Source: Archilochus colubris (Eukaryota; Chordata; Aves; Apodiformes; Trochilidae). Taken from it: a DNA stretch of 64,000 nucleotides. Of this stretch, positions 1 through 12,335 are shown piece by piece (positions within the stretch are counted from its first letter, which is position 1; every line of letters starts with the position of its first letter). The stretch lies in contig CM041090.1 of the NCBI GenBank assembly GCA_023079485.1, forward strand, positions 35,180,874 through 35,244,873, in the 5' to 3' direction. The position numbers and the translations under genes are program-made. The notes beneath the pieces are model-generated. The model was not told where the DNA came from. It searched no databases and saw only the letters and a program-made list of their open reading frames with translations.

Positions 1-570
1 CAGTTAATTTTTCTCCTTCTGTCTCAGCCATCTGAGTCCCAGAAATCAATGACATAAAGTTCCTACATTCATAAGGACACATTTTTCACTGTTATTTTCC
101 TTGGACCATGAGAAGGTACTGTGAGCTTGGAAGAAAGTCCACTGTTTGTCAGTGCAGAAAAAGATGTTGTTTTCCACAGTGACCAGATCAGTGCTTGTTC
201 ATTAATTAGCCAAAGAGTAATGTTAGCTACCTGGGTGACTTTTTTAATCCAGACAGACATAGAAGTAGGACTGTGAGAGGACTTACATGCTGCACAGTTG
301 AGTATATCAGGGCTTTATCTCATATGTTTCCCTATCCAGCTCTGATATGAGTCCTGTGCAGAGCCTGGGAGAGCTGGACCTGTACAAGTGGCATCCACCA
401 AAGCCAGTGAGCAATCACTTAAGTTAGCCTGCAGGCAAGGAGAGAAGCAGACACCTGCAAATAAATATACACACTGAGCTCTGAGCTATGGAGGTGGGTA
501 CTCATACTTTGGATTTGTAACCATGGAGTCTTTCCTTGAGATCATGTCTGAGGCATCCTTTTGTCACAAA
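1..570. other. Intergenic, nothing recognised
   Basis: Ordinary mixed-composition DNA. Short open frames here have no recognisable domain and no convincing splice-site framing. I see no repeat family until the CR1 tail begins at about 571. Confidence 0.6.
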
Positions 571-1455
571 ACAGAATCACAGATTCACAGAATCAGCCAG
601 GTTGGAAAGGACCTCTGAGATCATCAAGTCCAACCCTTAATCCACTTCCACTGTGGTTACCAGACCATGGCACAGTGCCACATCAGTCTCTTCTTAAAAA
701 CCTCCAGGGATGGAGAGTCCACCACCTCCCTGGGCAGCCCATTCCAATGTCTGATCATCCTCTCTGTAAATAATTTTTTCCTAATATCTAACCTAAACCT
801 CCCCTGACAGAGCTTAAGTCCATGCACTCTTGTCTCACTGAGAGCTGCCTGGGAGAAGAGACTGACCCCCCCCGGCTCCAACCTCCTTTCAGGGAGTTGT
901 AGAGAGTGATGAGGTCTCCCCTGAGCCTCCTCTTCTCCAGACTGAACACCCCCCAGCTCCTTCAGTCCTCACAGGACTTGTGCTGGATCCCTTCACAGCC
1001 TTCTTGCTCTTCTCTGGACCTGCTCCAGCACCTCAATCTCCTTCCTAAACTGAGGGACCCAGAACTGGACACAGTACTCGAGGTGTGGCCTCACCAGCGC
1101 TGAGTACAGGGGCAGAATCACTTCCTTGAACCTGCTGGTCACACTGTTCCTGATCCAGGCCAGGATGCCATTGGCCTTCTTGGCCACCTGGGCACACTCC
1201 GAGCTCATGTTCAGCTTCCTGTCAATCCAGACTCCCAGGTCCCTTTCTGCCTGGCTGCTCTCAGCCACTCTGTGCCCAGCCTAGAGCTCCCCATGGGATT
1301 GTTGTGGCCAAAGTGCAGGACCCAGCACTTGGCCATATTGAACCTTATCCCATTGGAATCAGCCCAACTCTCCAGTCTGTCCAGGTCCCTCTGCAGAGCC
1401 CTCCTGCTTTCCAGCTGATCCACACTCCCCCCAAACTCAGACACTCCCCCCCAGT
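571..1455 (-). mobile_element. CR1 LINE, 5'-truncated, 3' half of the reverse-transcriptase ORF
   Basis: Read on the minus strand, this is the C-terminal part of the CR1 reverse-transcriptase polyprotein followed by the CR1 3' tail. The recognisable pieces are a stretch with [18 protein letters not shown] (about 1400-1340), [19 protein letters not shown] (about 1150-1060) and [10 protein letters not shown] followed by [19 protein letters not shown] (about 800-690). These blocks fall in different frames, with a shift near 1265 and another between 993 and 880, so the copy is dead. The plus-strand start at 571 shows tandem variants of the CR1 terminal octamer (reverse complement of ATTCTGTG), fixing the 3' end and the orientation. 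The upstream end near 1455 is where CR1 similarity stops and is approximate. CR1 copies are normally 5'-truncated and lack target-site duplications, as here. Confidence 0.93.
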
Positions 1456-3920
1456 ACAGCTGAAGCCTTGCTGGTCTCTGTTTGCATACAGTAGTTCAGT
1501 GTTTGGAGGGCTTCTAGTAGGTGAGGAGCTGAAGAGAAATTCCCTCCATTTGCTAGAGCATTGTATCTGAAGGTGACCTGTCACTGTACAGGAGCATTTT
1601 GTGATCGTTGACTACACCATGGAGGCTGCAGTGGAAGAGAGGCATAATGCTCTATAGAAAAACATCTCTCAAGGCAGCAGGGAAGGTGTTTGAACTAGGC
1701 TCTTGCATGTCTGGGAATATACTTTAGCTGGTGGGCATCCCATCTTTCTATGTGTTACCTTGCTCCTGAGGTGTGTAGGCTTGGAGGATGCCTGATTTGT
1801 AAAGCTGATCCATGACTCATCTCTGCAAAGCAATCTCCCACATGAGAAAGGCCTTTTAGCCCCAGGGTCTTCCCAGTGCTGAAATCTGTCCAGTCCATCT
1901 TTGCTAATAGGTCCTCTCTATCTACTGCAGACTTAGGTGGCACTTGTGCAATGCTTGCCACTCCATTAGCCTTTGCTGCATCTGCACCCTCTCTCAGTTT
2001 CATCCATGCCAAGACTCTTCCCCTGCTTTCCCAAGTTGGCTTTGTTAAGAAAAAACTTTTGCTTTTTATGGACATGAGTTCATAGCAAGTGGGTCACCAT
2101 CGTTCTTGTCAGTTTTGTTCCCCATCAGTCAGATTCTCAAAGGGACCACTCAGGTGATGACAGTGAATTAGTGGGTTTTTTGAGTGTTAGCAGATTGCCA
2201 GGTTTGTGTGCTGGCTCCCTGCATGCACAGTTCATGCAGCCGTGATCATGCCTCAGTGACCAGGCAGGGAAGGCTGATGGGTTTGCCTTGCCCTGTGTGC
2301 ACTTTATGCTCAGCCTGTACCTAACAGATGGCAAGAAGCACTTTGTAAGCTGTGAGGAGAGTGCACTAATGAACAAAAAGGTGGTGAAAGTTAGTCAATT
2401 GGAAGCCATCCTCAGTGGCTGAGGATTATAGAAAAATCTACAACATCTCAAGTGAATCTTTTTTCTAACTTAAGCTAGTTGCTTCCAGAAAAAGTGCTAA
2501 TATAGCATAAAATTGTCTAATGGTTAAGATGTTGGGAAGAAAGTTCTTTACTGCTCAGGACCCCTCTGCTAAGGTGTCATGAGGTCTCAGCATTGGACCC
2601 TCAACCAGTACAAACCTGGGGTGAGTCCTTCCCACTGGGGATCACTGAACACAACCATAGGGTTGGTGTCCCTCCGTGAGGCCATGGGGGTGGTTCATGG
2701 TGCTGATACCAAATCCCAACAGGTAGCCAGGGTGGCACAGACCCCCTGGCAGGGGTAGGGTTGGCAAAGGGACAGGGGCTGCTCTGCTCCATGGCCGCTC
2801 TGGGATGCTGCCACCACTATGGCAGTCACCAGCTCATGGACACTGCTCACCCAGTGAGACCCAACACATAACACCAGGTCAGGAGCTGCTCTCAATTTCC
2901 ATACTTTGCCTCTGCCTCTGGAGGGGGGTCTCACAGCTCTCCAATGGCACTGCTTCATAAATAAAAGCATTCGCTCAATTCCTGTATAATTTCTTGAGCG
3001 GGTGCATTTATCTCCATCCCACTCGTGGCTGATAGCCAGCGCCTGGATCTATGCAGGAAATCTGCCTTGAACAACATGTGAGAGCTGCCAAGAAGTGCAT
3101 TGCTGGTCCCCACAGGCACCAGCAGACAACATTATAATTACTTATCCTCGGGAGAGCGGGTTGCTCATGGTATTCTTCTCCAAAATCTTGAGGACTTTCA
3201 TATTGCACAGTAGCTCTGCCTGGGGAGAGAGGAGGGACAGTGCCCAGGGCTGTAATTAGACCCAGATAGCAGAGAGGTGCTGCAGGAACGTTTTGATGTT
3301 GCAACCTCTGTAGGATCTGGCTGAGCTGTGGCTGTTGCTCTTGCTGGGCAGCGGGGAGAGCCGTGACTCACACGGGATCAGATGTTCAGAGCACAGTGTG
3401 CGCACTCAGCTTCTCAGAGTACAGGGTCTGCTCTGCAATGAGCAGGATTTCACCTTCCCGTTTGCTCAGGCTGGCTCTGGGGCCAGTGTCTGCTGATCTC
3501 TCTTCGTGGGGCTGCCGCATCTTGTGTGCTTGCAAAACTCTTTTCTCCCAGGGATGAGGGGAGAGGGTTTTTCTTCCTGCCTAAAAGCGCAGAGTCCAAA
3601 TGCTGAAGCCCTGAGGGAGGTTTCATGCAGCCCTCACACCTCACCCTGACAGTGAGAGCTGTGCCCAAACCCAGACATCCTCCCTCCCACCAGCATGAGC
3701 ATTGGCCATGGCAGTGGGATTCCTCCTCACAGAGGAAAGCAGGGAGATGCAAGTTCTGAGGAAGAGACGCAGAAAAAAAAAGTGATCCTCCCGCCTGCTG
3801 GGGTTTCAGCCCGGTCCCCAGGAGGGCTGGAGCCTTTCAGCAGGGCTGCTGCTGGTTGTTTGCTGAGTGCCGTACCTCTGCAAAGGGAAAGCGTGAGAGT
3901 GACTCAGCTGCTGCCGCAGG
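1456..3920. other. Intergenic, no gene recognised
   Basis: No exon or repeat family can be supported. The stretch 2560-2990 is moderately GC-rich and ends in an AATAAA-containing segment near 2958 on the plus strand, which gives it a faint LTR or 3'-end look. I could not find matching termini or duplications, so it is left unassigned. Confidence 0.5.
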
Positions 3921-4110
3921 GATTTACAGCTTCATCCCGGCACACGGGGCGGGACGGCCACGCCGCCAGCACACGCAGACACCGCCAGCTCCAGCCGCTG
4001 CTCATCGCTTGCCGTAAAAGTTCGGGACCGGTTCCCGCACTGCTGGGAAGAGGAGCCCGGCACAGAACCGTCCCTGGCCACGAGCCAGCCAGAAAAGCTC
4101 ACAGAGACGG
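3900..4110. promoter_or_regulatory. Small CpG-rich patch, possible orphan promoter or enhancer
   Basis: CpG dinucleotides are clustered between about 3930 and 4100, in contrast to the CpG-poor DNA on either side. At 3900-3908 the plus strand reads TGACTCAGC, which matches the AP-1 core and the antioxidant-response-element pattern TGACnnnGC. No exon with a good start or splice donor can be tied to it. It could be the promoter of a non-coding transcript, an enhancer, or simply a GC-rich remnant. The call rests on base composition alone. Confidence 0.3.
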
Positions 4111-7100
4111 GCTTTTTCCTGCTTGGGTGGCCTGATGCTGCAGGGTGGGATGTGCTGTTTACCAGAGAATAGGGACAAAAATCGAACGTGTGATGCTCTT
4201 GTGCTGATCTCTGGTAGGAAAAAAACCTCTGCTTGTGAACAGAAGGATGATCCCAAGCACAAAAGTGGTCACGTAACTGAAAGGGGTGTATGGCTGGAGG
4301 AGGAATGAGCAGTCATGGAAAGACACAGTAACTCCTGTACCCCAAGAGGTAATGGGACCACCTGAGAAATAACTTACTCTATGGAAAATGAGGGCACTTC
4401 TGCCCCATGCCCACCTCAGCTTTGCATCTTCTGAGCCTTCAGAGACTCTGTAGGTTTGCGCTCACACAAAGCCCTCTCCAGCATCTGGTAAGGATCTGCC
4501 AGCCACTTTGTCACTGCCCTTGCCCCAGTTTCCAGCTGCAGTGGCTCATTAACCATGATGGTTTTTTCACACTGATTATCAGTGGCAGACTTTGCCACTG
4601 GCCTCCTGCCATCCAGCACAGGGTATACCTGAAAACTGGTCCCTCTATGGGACCAGCATCATTTTCATTGCAAAGACCTACACCCTGTTGACATTCACCA
4701 GTGAGGATCCTCTCTTGGTGTAGTCATAGCACCTTTCACAGACTTTACCAGAACTGCTTCTTTTCTTTCCAAATGAAGTCCCGTTCCTCCTTTTAAGTGA
4801 TTATGCAGAGGCTGGAACTTTGGTCCAAGCAGTGGGTGAACCAGGGTTGGTGAGTGAAGGGATTCAAATCCAGGCTTGCTATCCAGTTAGTCCAATGGGA
4901 GCTGGTGGGACTTCCCATCAATCTTGCTGAAAATGATGTGCTGTGATGTTCCTTGCTGTGCAGCAAGGAACTCAGCTTCTGATCAGATAGGGAGGGCAGC
5001 ACTGCCAATATGGCTGTGACTTAGTGCTCAGGGTATGCAGGTGGCTGCCAAACCTTGTTGTGCATTTTGCATTAAATATTTAGCAGACAAAATAAGGAAA
5101 TGGTTTTCTGGAGCAGAGTGCCTCTTCTCCTAGGTGAGTGGCTTGACTGCTAAGCCATCAAAGTCATCATTTTCCCCCTGCTGCAGCTGCTCTGAGGTTT
5201 CTTTGCTTTCTACAACTGGAAAGAAAAATTGAAAGTTGAAAGTGTCCTGTCAGAGGCAGCTTGCAAAATATTTCACTGGGGAATATCAGAATAGCATGAT
5301 CATAATTCTGATTTTCACTGAGGTTTTTGTCCTGGCTTCAGCCTGCAGGATTTTGAGTTATTTTATGATCAAGGCCAAACTGAGTGAAATGCTCTTTTTT
5401 CCTAAGCCTGCCTCACCCCTATGGAAAATGAAGGTGATAATACAGCTGGTTCCCACCCTGTCTGCTTACGTGATGTTGTGAACTCTGAGCAGCCAAAGGC
5501 ACACAGAGATCCCATGGCTTGCTGTGAGAAATAGGAACATCCAACAGCAGGACAGGGCAGTATTTAACAGCAACTGTAATTATCCAGAGGGGTTGCTTAG
5601 AGAGGCTGTGATGACTTTTCTGCTGCTTTAAGCCCTTAAATGAAGATTGATACCTTTAGGAAGTTTAAAGGTTGCCAAGCATTTATCAAACAGTAAGAGT
5701 CAGCACATGGGTGTGAGGACATGGGTGGGTACGACTCAAGGAACAAGAAGGTGGAGAATAGGAGACTGCATGGATGAAGCTGCAGTTCAAGGCAGGAAGT
5801 GTACAGCCAACAGGCGGGGTCAGGGACAGGCTGTTAGGAGGGAATGCTGCATTGGAAAACAACATAATTTGGCTTTTTTGTTTGTTTGTTTTAAGGAAAA
5901 AATACAATTTCCTCTGTGTAAATCCATGCTGGGACGCCCTGTCCCACCCTTCTCTGAACCTGGGCTTGTGACCATCCCTTATCTGGGGCCTTGTAGCAAT
6001 CTGTCCTAGATACAGCAAATACTCCTACTGAGGAAGAAGAGTTGTGCCAGGAGCAAGGGTTGGGGACAAAGCCCCACGGATGGTCAGGCATGGCTGGGGT
6101 AAGGGCAGGACCATGTCTGCCCGGGCCCTGCACCCTGGGGCCTCTCGTGCAGCACAAATGCACCTTCCCAAGGCACACAGCAGTGCTGCCTGTTCTGTCT
6201 GTGATTCATTCTGCATGGTTACCTTGACATGATGTAACCCCCATCCTTATGACTCAGCATTCCAAATATAAGCATCAAATGACTACAGAGTCATCTGACT
6301 TACAGGAGTCTCACTTATAACAGCTTATTACCAAGCCAGCAAGGTATTTGTGAGCCAGCCAGTTGAGGGCAGATCGGAGAGCTTATGAAAGCAGATTTTG
6401 GGAAGACTTTCCTAGTCTGGCCTATGAAAACAGCCACTTGCAGCTGATAAGCAAAACCATCCTGCATTACTTTTTGCTTTTCCCTTCCCACTTTATTTTC
6501 CATCCCTGAGCCAGGTGGCTCTGAAAGGCAAGCTGCTCCAACTGAAGACACTTGAGGAAAGGTGAAGCGGTGTAAAACCAAGTCAAAAAGAAATCTGGCT
6601 GAGAGCTGGACACTAGAAGTAAGATCTTCCACCAACACAGTCACACAGAGAAAGCTCCCAGGGCCTGCAGCTCTGCCAGTGGTGAAATTTGTATGCAGCA
6701 CCTGCATCTCTGCAAGCATCTCTATGTCCTTTTGAGGGTCAATCAGTAATCAGAAGCTCTTATTTGATGTGAAGTATATTATTCCCACACAGACCCTCTA
6801 TATTTACTTTATTACATAAGGAGAGCCAGACACCCCAAGTTTTTTGAAAAACACCCTACTGTGCTTTACAGTTCACTTTTACAAATGCTGGATACAGCCA
6901 CTGTCTTGGCTGGGTAGTACAGATTAAGACGTTTACTGAATTACTCCAGCTAGAACTACTACCATGGGAATATCCCAGGCACTGAGTTTGTGTTATTTAA
7001 CTGCAAAGCACCTGTTTGACATCACCTGTCTTTAAACTAGGTTAATAAAGGAAATAGAGACTCACATTCAGAAGTGTAATATCACTGACATCCAGCTCTT

Positions 7101-7239
7101 GCCTGATCTCATCCCCCTGCCTCCAACATACAATTCTCTTTCTGAGCAGGACTGCCTGAGCCCTAAAAACAAGAGGTTATAGGGATGGGGCTCCAGCTGC
7201 TTTCAGAGAGCTCATGTTTAGAGATATTTTAGGTAGATA
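4111..7239. other. Intergenic, no gene recognised
   Basis: Unique-looking sequence without a supportable exon, RNA gene or repeat. The short open frames here, including the overlapping pair around 5647-6018, look like chance openings: no domain, no codon bias and no flanking splice sites of note. Confidence 0.55.
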
Positions 7240-7350
7240 CTGTGAGCAACCTGTCCCAGTGGGAGGTGTCCCTGGTCATGGCAGCGGGCTTGGAACTAGA
7301 GAATCTTTAAGGTTCCTTCTCAACCCAAACCATTCTATTGGTCTATGATA
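7240..7350 (+). mobile_element. CR1 LINE 3'-end fragment
   Basis: About 110 bp matching the last part of a plus-oriented CR1. It begins in the segment encoding the final residues of the RT ORF, reads GAGCAACCTG and then GGGAGGTGTCCCTGGTCATG, and closes with CAACCCAAACCATTCTAT before the degenerate octamer tail at 7350. The rest of the element is missing, which is typical of severe 5' truncation. Confidence 0.85.
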
Positions 7351-10300
7351 TTGAAAATATATATCCAAAGCCCTTCTACTCGTTGCAAACATCCCTCTAG
7401 CGGGGTTATACAATGCTTGGGCTAAGAATTTTCCAGGAGCAGAGGTGGACTAGGTGAGTATAACACCAGTTCCTCACAACAGAAAGGAAACAAAATGGTT
7501 TTATTCCAGGAATCTGGACTATGTTCAGCCCCACTTATTCTGGCTAAATCACAGCTGCAATGGACAGGGTCCCAACCTTCACAGCTCTTGGTAGTCAACA
7601 GCAGGTTGCCATGAGTTAGGAAATGCAAGGGTTTCAGATTTTAAGGAAAATCCAGAATGTTAGGGTATATGGTAACCCATGGGTATTTTTCATACTCTCT
7701 GACCCTTTTTATGCAAAGCTGTCATGAGAGACATCTGATACTGATAGTCAACATCTTGGGCTTTGTCCATGTTGACCATTTTTGTATATAAAAAAATAAG
7801 ATAAAATCCTGGAGATACTGGTTTCGGCTCACATGACTTACTGCTTCAGAATCAGATTTTAGGGAACCCTGAGAGATCTTCCAGTATCAAAAGGGAAGGT
7901 TCTCAGGGAAGAACTGGGCTTTTAGGAACCCCTTCAGCCTCCAGGTAGCAGTTCTCTGCTTTCAGCCTCTTCCTCCATGTAGAACATGTTTCTAGCATCT
8001 GATTTTCCCCTCAGCAAAGCCATGTCACCTTCTTTGAATTATTTCTGATTTCACCCAGCATAAAGCAGATTCTTTTGTTGGGCAATTTATCACTCCCCAT
8101 CACAGGGTGCCATATATCCTGCTGTCAAGTTGAGCATTGATTTATTGAGTATGCCTCTGTTAATAAATTACTCATTTTCATTTGTGGGGAAAAAAAAGTT
8201 ATAATTTTTTTTTTTCATTGGCTCAAATTTTGTCAGAATATCATTGAAAACGGGCTGAAAGGGACTTGTGAACGTCATCTCATCCTGGGGCAGAGCCAGG
8301 ACAAACTGAGCATCTAGATCCCTTTGGGCTGCACTTGACCTCAATGTAAGGGCATGGCCACACAGTCACAACATTGCTCTATTGTAGGCAATTTGCAGAA
8401 TTCCTCTCACCTGGTGTTTCAGGGGCTCCAGGACAGACCTTTATCCCTTTGTACCAGTGAAAGTTTAATTTTACTGTGGAGGTGTGTCTCAGAGCAAACA
8501 CCTCTCCCTCAAATATACCCCTGACAGGGAGGTTTTCGCTGGGAACGAGTATGTTGGCATGAGACAACACAAAAGAAGCATCCACCCAAAGCACATGCAG
8601 GGTCCTGATGATCACAGGGGTGTAGGAGCAGCAGGTGCACATGGTGTTTGGCCAACAGAGGCTGCTGAATGAGCCAATGTGGCATGAGGAAGGTCTCACC
8701 AGAGGGAAGGATGCTCCCATCCCTTCATATGAATCAGCCCAGCAGGAGCACTCTCTTTTCAGTAACCTTCACACCACATGGTTTTTACACTAGGGAGATG
8801 TACCAAGCAATTCAGGCCTCCAGGAAACCTGCTGTGAGCAGCTGGGTGGTTATTTCCTCCACAGGAGCCTGCATGGAGAGATACATATGGAGAGTTTTGT
8901 ACCTCTGGCACCACTGCCTCCAATGCCAAAGCATAAATCTCCTCGTCCTGCAGTAGGATGGAGGAGTTTAAAGCAGGACTCCATGCTCCCAGTCAGGTGT
9001 GTGTCTTCCTTTTACCATCCCCAGTTTTCCAAGCAGATGATTTTTGTAGTTTCTGGAACAGCTGGGTGGGAAGATGTGTGTTGCCAGTGTTACCACTGTG
9101 TGAATTCCTTATTCAGACATTTAGTTGTTTTGCCAGTGTCCTTAATGCATCCTTGCTATGGGTGTAATCTTGTGCCAACAAAAACTGCCAAGAATTTCAG
9201 TCAGGACATCTGATCCTCTATTAGTTTGCAGTAACAGTGAGTGTTTTTCAGCTGGTACTTGAACTTGAAACCTTGGTATGATTTAGAGCCTCACTTTGCT
9301 AGCCATGGGCTTTGAGTGGGCCAGCACAGTACCTTGTGAGTGGTGTCATAGCCATGCCAGGCATTGCCTGCATTGAGGGATGTGAAGGAAGCACATCTCT
9401 AGATGACACATGTCTTGGTGATCCCAGGAATCTTTCCCTGGAGTTTGTCCAGGGGCAAGTCCTTTCTGAGCAAAGATTTGCTCTTTTCTGAATTCATGTC
9501 TTGCCAAAAGTGGAGTCATGGGGAAGGTTATGACATGTGGACATGGGGCAGTGTTAAAGTGGGACAGTTTTTTGAGTCTGGTCGCTCTTCATTTAATCCA
9601 TGGAAACAACCTGTTTAGCCTTGAGCAAACAGTGTTGTTGCTTTCTCTTGCTTCTGCTGTTTCAAGATCAAGAATATTTGTTTATCTGGAATTTAATATC
9701 TACACAGAGCTCCCAGATCACACTGGTCATTGTATTTAGTGCTGATAATGTGCTGCTGAGAGAGGAGCCTTTGCAGTCTGAAGCACATTTAGCAAAGTAC
9801 ATAAAAGTGAGGAGTGGAGAGAAAAATCCCTAAAGACATCATTTGTGTACCTATATACATAAAAATTTAAGCCGCTTCAATAAAGTACACATAAACATTT
9901 TGCAGTCTGTCTTGAACCCTAGATGTTCTACTGTGATTTCTAAATAGAAGATGATTAATGTTAAAAATAATCCAATAGATGAGTTCTGTCTTTTGGATTG
10001 TTTTTACCAGGTCAAAGGCCATTATTGCAGTAATTGAATAATCCCACAGACCTTTGCTCCAGACATTCACTATGGAAACTAAGCAATGTGGACTGTCTAT
10101 TCCATTTTCCAATCATCCAGACAGCATTTTAATGGGAAAGAAAAGTCTGATGCACTTAAAAGCCCCTCTAAAAGCAGATTAGGGGGAAAAATAGATGTTC
10201 AGGTGAGATACAGGCTGGTGATTCACTTCAAAATGCTGAAATGTTAAAGACTTTGATAATCACTCTGGAAAGAATGCAAAGACGTAAAAAACCTTTTTTT

Positions 10301-12269
10301 CCCCCCTTCATTCTCCAGACCAAGAGACAAGGGGAGAGGGAAGGGGGACATGGGACTTTTTTCTTTCCACAAAACCTATGAAAAGTACAGTTTTTCAAAG
10401 CAGAAATCAGAGTATTGTCCTAAGATTATTTTGAGACTATCAAATGAAAAATACTCTGCTGTTAAAGGTTTTTCATGTTATATTTAGCTAACAGTGAACA
10501 TTGCAAGGTTTATTAACTATAGGATAAGATCATCTAATGACTCCAGCTGGGATCATGACATGGTGTGCCAAGTATTTAACACACATCATGCAGTGAGGTG
10601 TGAACACAGCCAGGGATAATGTAGCTCTAAGTAGACTTGTAGGCCATCACTGTTTATGTGACCTAATTTTACAGACTTGCAAATCCATTGACTCTAGTTG
10701 AGATGCTCTTGACTTACATTTTGGATGTAAACCAACCATGGGCATATTTTGTTACTTTATATGAGAATGGGGCAAGGGAACAACAAATAAAGTCACAGGA
10801 GTAATCTATGGAAATGGTGGCATCACCTTCTGATACAGTGGATTAGATTCATAAACCCTTTTTCCTCCTGTAAGAAACAAGTTAATTTCAAGATGAGTGA
10901 GAGTTTGCCAGAACAGTCAGATATTATTTGGGGATGGGTCGTCAACACTTTTCCTCCACCCAGCTGGAATTTCTGCTTGAATCCTGGTGGGTTCACATCC
11001 CCTGTGGTCCTTTCACAATCACCAAGAAGGAGTCCGTAGGTCTTAGGAGATATGGGGAAAGCAATTGCAAACTGAAATGCAGATGTGAGGCATGATCCAA
11101 AGCTTTGACCATGCAGGGCTGCCAGTGCAGCACTCATCAGGCTGGTAACTGAGCCAGCCAGACTCAGATGATGTTGCTAAAAACGTAATGGAATTTGGTT
11201 GCAGAATTTAACCTTTGGAAGTCCAGCAGCTGCTCCGCAGGTCCTCTGAGAGGCTAAGCAGTCAGCACTTGAGATCCCAGATTTGAAGCATTGCAGATTA
11301 ATTTTTTTTAATGCATCTTCAATAACCTAAAAAAAAAGCTAAGTCTGCTGAATCGGTACAGCTGCATTGCTGGGAGGAGAACCATTTAAGATCTGGCACA
11401 GCAAAGAGCAAATGTTTAAAAGAAGTCTATAAGTCTTTAATGAGGTTATGTGGGGACTGAGTGGTCATCTCATTATTGAGTAATCCTTAATGCAATGTGT
11501 TCTGAATCTATAATTAAAGCAGCTTCCACTCTTATCTCCCATGGTAAATCTTGATTTCTCCTAGTCCTTGCAAAACCTCTTTCCATTTTAAAGGTGCACC
11601 TGATGTACCTATGAGCCTCGAAAGTAATCTAATCATCTTGACTAGTCTAGTGGCACCATGAAGGGCTTGCTTGAAGTTGTACAGGAGAACAAGAAACTCA
11701 GATGCAACATGATGTTTCATAGGGAATGATGTTTCAGCAAAATAAGCCAGGTTTCAGTGGAATGAAGTGCCTTAGTCAAACTGCTGTTACCCACTGCCTC
11801 TTGCAGCAGAATGGCTCCTGCCTGATCACATTCTTTGCCTATGGAGAAAGTGTTCTCTGCTCCTTCTTCAAAAGCTCCTCTTTCAGCCCAGAAGCTCATC
11901 ATATCTCGCGTTGAAACCTCTCCCACCCAAGACATTGTAAAACTCTCTGACAGCATCTTGCTGAGAAAAGCAACTACAGGCAAAAATAAATACCTATATT
12001 TCAAGAAATTACATGTCTGAAGCACTTACTCAGGCTTTAGTGGCTGCCAAGGAACCCACAAAGGTAAAAGAAGGAAGCCTGTAGGTCATAAAGGACAAAT
12101 TCTCACAGAGCAAAACTGGCAGGAGCTGAGTTATGCCACCCCAAGCCCTTGGCCTCTTCCTTGGGCAACTGTGCAATTGTTCTAAAAGCACAGTAAAGAA
12201 CACTATCAGATAATCTCCCCATGGTCCAGGCACTGATTAACAATTTGGGGTTTTCTTTGAGTTCCTAAT
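7351..12269. other. Intergenic, no gene recognised
   Basis: No coding exon, RNA gene or clear repeat family. A short A-run/T-run lies at about 8188-8217. At 8240-8330 a weak resemblance to a reversed CR1 tail was seen but is too degraded to call. The open frames around 8887-9213 and 11717-12025 are short, overlap on both strands and have no recognisable content. Confidence 0.55.
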
Positions 12270-12335
12270 GGTATCCCAGGTTTCCCATGTGACCCTAAGC
12301 AAGTCCCTTAGACTAAACTCCCTCTGGAATACCCA
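12270..12335 (+). repeat. MIR SINE fragment
   Basis: The segment containing TGACCCTAAGCAAGTCCCTT (about 12290-12310) matches the MIR core consensus portion around TGACCTTGGGCAAGTCACTT in plus orientation. Only about 60 bp is recognisable. MIRs are ancient amniote SINEs, so strong divergence is expected. Confidence 0.6.

Noticed and set aside
2560..3000. Possible LTR or gene 3' end near an AATAAA
   Set aside because: No TG/CA termini, inverted ends or target-site duplication could be found.
3695..4135. 146-codon frame crossing the CpG-rich patch
   Set aside because: Low-complexity Arg/Ser/Ala content and no domain; openness is explained by high GC.
8240..8330. Possible reversed CR1 tail
   Set aside because: Only short words such as AAAGGGACTTGTGAACGTCA resemble CR1; no octamer array or RT remnant supports it.
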